Of a stretch of DNA of 64,000 nucleotides, positions 60,002-64,000 are shown piece by piece. Source of the DNA: Limnanthes douglasii subsp. nivea (taxonomy: Eukaryota > Streptophyta > Magnoliopsida > Brassicales > Limnanthaceae); NCBI GenBank assembly GCA_036936605.1, contig JAUPFV010000002.1, positions 340,196,654 to 340,260,653 of the forward strand, in the 5' to 3' direction. A model generated the notes under the pieces. That model did no database searches, had not been told where the DNA came from, and saw only the letters and a program-made list of their open reading frames with translations. The position numbers were made by a program, and so were the translations under genes. Each line of letters opens with the position of its first letter. Position 1 is the first letter of the stretch.

Positions 60002-61050
60002 TTTTATCGATGATATTTTTGATGCGTCCATCGAAGACGATACTATAAGGCTGATAAATCTGTTTCTGGTGAAAATCCAGTAGCTTCTCCGACCAGAGGA
60101 GAACGGCGTGTGCAGTTCGGTGGTGTTGGGGTGTTAGGAAGTGAAGATATGTTAGTGATCAAGGCATATGTGGTGGACAAGTGCAATTAAGCACTGAGGA
60201 AGATAAAGCATAGAGTGTTAATCCTAGTTCTGTTTCCAAGAGAAATCGAAGTTAATTGTAGTTCTGTTTCCAAGAGAAATCGAAATGCAGTTGAGACAAG
60301 GACATTCATCTTAAAAGTACAAAAATATAGAAAAGGGTTTCGAGTTTTCAAGAATGCTTGTGTCAAACTTAAAGCAGAATTGAATGTAATGAGGAAAATG
60401 GCCGAGACAAAGTTGGATTTTTTTCTGCTTTTACGAGAAAGATAGATGATGTTACTTTCGACGAACAGATCTAAAGAGTTTTTTAACGATGAAACTTGTA
60501 TTTCAAATAGGGTTGATTTATTTATAGAGTTAGAAGAAACTAGACAAGTCTTGCTTTACTTGTTCTTTAAGTTTTCGTTTGCATGTACTGCAAGAACTGG
60601 GGGCGTCGATTTTAAAATGTATAAGAATTTTCTAACGCCATGATTGTATCTTAAAACAGATCTTGTTAGACATTAATTAAGTTCCTATCAAAGGCTTGTC
60701 TATAAACTAAAATGTTAAAACTAAATAGAGTTAAAAATGTGTTTTTTGTGTGAGAACAACCTTTTTACTTATAGATCAGCCCAATCAAACGACCTTTTTA
60801 CTCATAGATCAAAAGGCAAAAAACAAAACAGGTTAATACCACCAAACAAACCCTAAAGCTAAGTGAAGACAAAGAAACATGACCGTCCTTGTTTTATTGC
60901 AATAATGTACTACCAATATTATCCTAAAGATAGCATCCCAGTGGATTGTCTGAGTCGAAAACAACAACAAAAAACTTCGAATTCGAGAATAAACAGACTC
61001 GGAGCGCACAAAGATGGTAAAAATAAACTAAACAACGAATCACCGCCCTT
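60002..61050. other. Unassigned DNA, weakly coding-looking on the plus strand
   Basis: Plus-strand fragments such as NPVASPTRGERRVQFGGVG (about 60077) and KIDDVTFDEQI (about 60437) look protein-like but match nothing I know and are interrupted by stops. A perfect 26-bp tandem duplication starting TAGTTCTGTTTCCAAGAG lies at 60225-60250 and 60259-60284. 60640-61050 includes the 3' flank of the NPH3 gene. Confidence 0.35.
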
Positions 61051-63172
61051 CTATTTTCGAGTTATCTTCTTAACATTTTTAATGGCATGCGAATCGTAGT
61101 GACGCTGGATTCCAGTCATGCAGCCGAATTTATTCTTCATCGCTCTCCAAATACTAACCTTTCCTTTCTTTACATAAGTTTTCTCAATCTCTTGTCTCAT
61201 CGAATGACATTCTTCCTCTAGCTGCGTCATTTTGTTACTCATAATTGCCATATCTCTTTCAACTTCTTCCTCAACCAAATCGGTATGTGTTACATAACAA
61301 TCATCATCATTGTGCTGTTCTTCCACTGCTTGAATCGATTCTTCCTCAATCTCCTTCACTTGTTTTGCGACAGTATCTCGCAGCCGCGTCTGCAAAACAA
61401 ACATTGCTTGTACCACAAGTCTCAACGGTAAACGTTCGTTTTTTGCTACGTGTTCACAAGCTTGAGTAGACAGATTCTCTAACTCGAGAACCCCACAAAC
61501 CTCCTCTTTCTCCGATGCGGTTAAGTTTTTATGAGTTTCTAAATAAATATCTATAGCTGTATATAGCCCATCGGAAGTACACGATAACCCTGCTGATGCA
61601 GCAGCTGAAATCTCAGCCAACGAAGTAAACGTTTTGGTTTCCATATCCGCTTCACTCGCGACCTCACCTAGAAATTCTTCGAGTAACTTCGCTACTTTTA
61701 GAAACAACAAAATATCGCAATTCATGTAACTTTTACAGAAAGTCGTTAAGATCCTACGTAAGGACTGGACGTCGTGCTTCGCTACTTTCAGGTCTTTCAG
61801 ATGTGCGCGGTGAAGTTGTTTTCCTATTCTGGTCTCGAACCCGTTTAGACACTCGAGGCTTGCATCCAATAAAACCGCACAATGGAGCATTTCGAATAGT
61901 ACCGAGCAGGGAATGAGTCCTCTTTCTTGCGGCAGAAGCCTCTCAACCGCTTCAATAACATCCTTTTGTGTTTTTCTCTTGTTAAAAATCGAAGTTTTTT
62001 GGCTTTCTTCCAAAACCCACCTACTCGCATACTGACAAACTGACTCGGCAATGTATTGCGATGGCATTCCGCGCTTACGCAGCTCGTAGATTATGTGTTC
62101 GTAGAATTGAAGAGACAGCATTGTTAAATCTTCAGATTTCCGTCCAAGACTATACAGCCTATTATTATTAACTTCTTCCCTCGGATTATTGATTGGTTCA
62201 CCAAGAAGTCGAGGATCAATCAAGGCCTTTGAAATAATCGTTTCTGAACAAAAATGGACAAACCTATATTCCACCGCGTATTTTAGTACGTTTTCCACTC
62301 CAAGTAGAGCTTTTATACTTTCGTTCCAGCTACAGAGCACATTCTGCTTAAAGAACATAACAGCTATCTTGAACAGATTGTCACTACTACGAGTTTCATC
62401 CATTCCTAATATTTTAGCAACACAAGCTACCGCTATCACATTCTCAGAGGATAAACGGAGTTCATATCCGTAACAGAACCTGGCAATGTGCTCAAAGATC
62501 TTAGGGTCAGCTGGAATTTCCGGGAGTAGATAAGTGAGATCTTTTGCCGAATTAGATTCCAATAAGGCTGCTACTTTGGCCGACCACTTAGCAAGAAGTT
62601 TCTGCGACATATATATTGAAACCAAAATTATACAAATTTAAACTCTTTGATCCGATCGTTCATCATACAGAAAAAAGAAAACTTACTGCGCTCAAATAGA
62701 ACGGTACACCGCCCACATTGACCTGCACATATGATGAAACGGAGGATCCTGGCTTCTGCAGCCTGAAGCAGAAAAAAAAAAGATTTATACAATCAGTATG
62801 ATAGCAGTGGCGTGTCCGTCAAGAAATGTAAAAAATTTATCTAATTTTTGTCAAATGTCCGGTGGAAGGTAAAATTTAACAAAACATGAAGGAAAAATGC
62901 TCAAATTTCGTAGTCGACGACTACATTTTTTTAGGCACTAAATATTATAAGAAAACTAGTTTTTAGTTCCGAATTTTTTTCTCAATCTTCAAAAAAAAGC
63001 TAAGATCCTTAACTTTTTTCATAAAAATCTTCCCTTTTATGATTTTTTTTCTTTATCATTTTTCTTTGAAAAAACTCCAAGAATGGTTTAGAGAACTAAA
63101 TATTGATTAAAAATGGAAGAGGGTTTAATCTGCTTACCAAGATGAGACATCATTGTTATATCTATCTCCCAT
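61051..63172 (-). CDS. NPH3-family BTB/POZ protein (At3g22104-like), three exons
   Basis: Exons are 63138-63172 (35 bp, MGDRYNNDVSS), 62687-62762 and 61051-62601, joined by GTAAGC/TTCAG and GTAAGT/CGCAG introns with matching phases, giving 553 residues. The N-terminus is a BTB fold (VQVNVGGVPFYLSA, then KLLAKWSAKVAALLE). The NPH3 domain starts at about residue 195 (LTMLSLQFYEHIIYELRKRG). It includes the conserved block around residue 385 (LYTAIDIYLETHKNL, later ACEHVAKNERLPLRLVVQA). A coiled-coil tail (about 500-525) follows. The family acts as plasma-membrane-associated adaptors of CUL3 ubiquitin ligases in phototropin and auxin-related signalling; this subgroup is poorly characterised. Starting instead at the exon 3 Met would lose the first BTB strand, so the spliced start is preferred. 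No lesions seen. Confidence 0.92.
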
Positions 63173-64000
63173 GAGGTAGCTCTACTCTGAATAAATTAGG
63201 GTTTGCTTGGGAAACAAGAAAGAAGAACCCTAAATTAGAGATCGACTGCACTAGTTAGTTCTTGAACTGATATATTCAGTATTCAAACCACAAGATGACA
63301 TGAGCTGAAACATCTGATTAACATAATGATCGATGATAATATATACATAAATATCATTTTTTTCTCAATTTTTGGCTACGGAAACTTCCCTGCTACAAAA
63401 ATTCGAAAAAGAATCACCTATCGAGGACCATAATATAACTAACCGTAACGTAGTAACATGCAACAAAATCGAAGCAGCAAGAAACAAGATATACAGTGTA
63501 CGATCATAGAATCTTGAAGATTGAGAAAGGACTATGAACAGAAAATTTACCAGAATTGTTTGCTTATAGTTAGGCTGTAGTATTCTGAAAGTGTATATTG
63601 GTTTTCATATAAACTCCTTCTCCTAAAGTATGAGAATTAAATATCGGAAGACGCCTTCCATATAGATAGGTTGTTACTGACTATCAACGAGTAAAAGAGA
63701 ATTCGTTAGGGATTTAATTTGACTGCAATACTATCTTTTAAACTATTTTTTTTAGAAATGTTTTTAATATAACTATTTCTATTTTGTTAGGCAATATCCA
63801 GTTTATTTTATTTTATTTTTGAATCGGTTTAAAAATATTCGTTAATCTATATACATTAAAAATCAGATTGAATTTTTATTAAAGATTTGAAAATGGAGTA
63901 CGAAAATACATTTTTGTTATATTTGAATTTTTTTTAAAAAAATTATAAAAATTAAAAAAATTAGAAAAAATCTCCTAAGAAGATGAAGAATGTTATAGAG
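63173..64000. other. Upstream region of the NPH3 gene, no further gene seen
   Basis: Probably 5' leader and promoter of the minus-strand NPH3 gene, then AT-rich DNA to the window end. No TATA position could be chosen with confidence. Confidence 0.45.

Overview
This window is nuclear DNA from a flowering plant, most likely a eudicot. It is AT-rich, its genes have short GT-AG introns, and it holds plant-specific families (GDSL lipase of the LTL1 type, NPH3/BTB, TPD1-like, plant mobile domain) in a sea of LTR retrotransposons. I could not identify the species.

Layout. 170-1862 (-): a three-exon plant mobile domain (PMD/MAIL-like) gene, with an unusual GC-rich cluster of hairpins just upstream (2105-2447). 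3613-5058 (-): an apparently intact four-exon GDSL esterase/lipase. 5898-6066: a tRNA-derived, Au-like SINE. 6712-15831: a recent 4.56-kb tandem duplication; each unit carries a decayed Ty1/copia pol interrupted by a second SINE with a 15-bp target duplication. 15930-19035: scraps of other copia elements. 20732-31111: a complete 10.4-kb Ty3/gypsy element of the Tat type (Gypsy-1, TSD ATATC), inserted in a dispersed repeat (R1) whose unoccupied relative lies at 50196-51427. 32375-33170 (+): a small intact TPD1-like secreted-protein gene. 34491-38270: a DUF4283-type pseudogene, a copia pol remnant and a 75-bp minisatellite. 39440-50065: an older gypsy element split by a younger 8.3-kb Tat element (Gypsy-2, TSD GATTT), a deletion derivative related to Gypsy-1. 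51428-53560: further gypsy debris. 53947-54667 (-): a cullin-like gene fragment. 54693-59996: a full-length but heavily mutated copia (Copia-2, TSD TATTT). 61051-63172 (-): an intact three-exon NPH3-family gene.

The most interesting signal is in the two Tat elements. Between integrase and 3' LTR both carry an antisense gene. The two copies, in different insertions, share a TATA box about 105 bp before the first ATG, a gypsy-type transposase-like domain, a coiled-coil tail and a 77-79-bp intron at the same site and phase, readable only on the minus strand. This points to a separately transcribed and spliced gene carried by the element. Antisense ORFs are known in Tat/Retand-type elements, so the class is not new; the promoter and intron architecture is what deserves a test. 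The host genes show no sign of forming one pathway.
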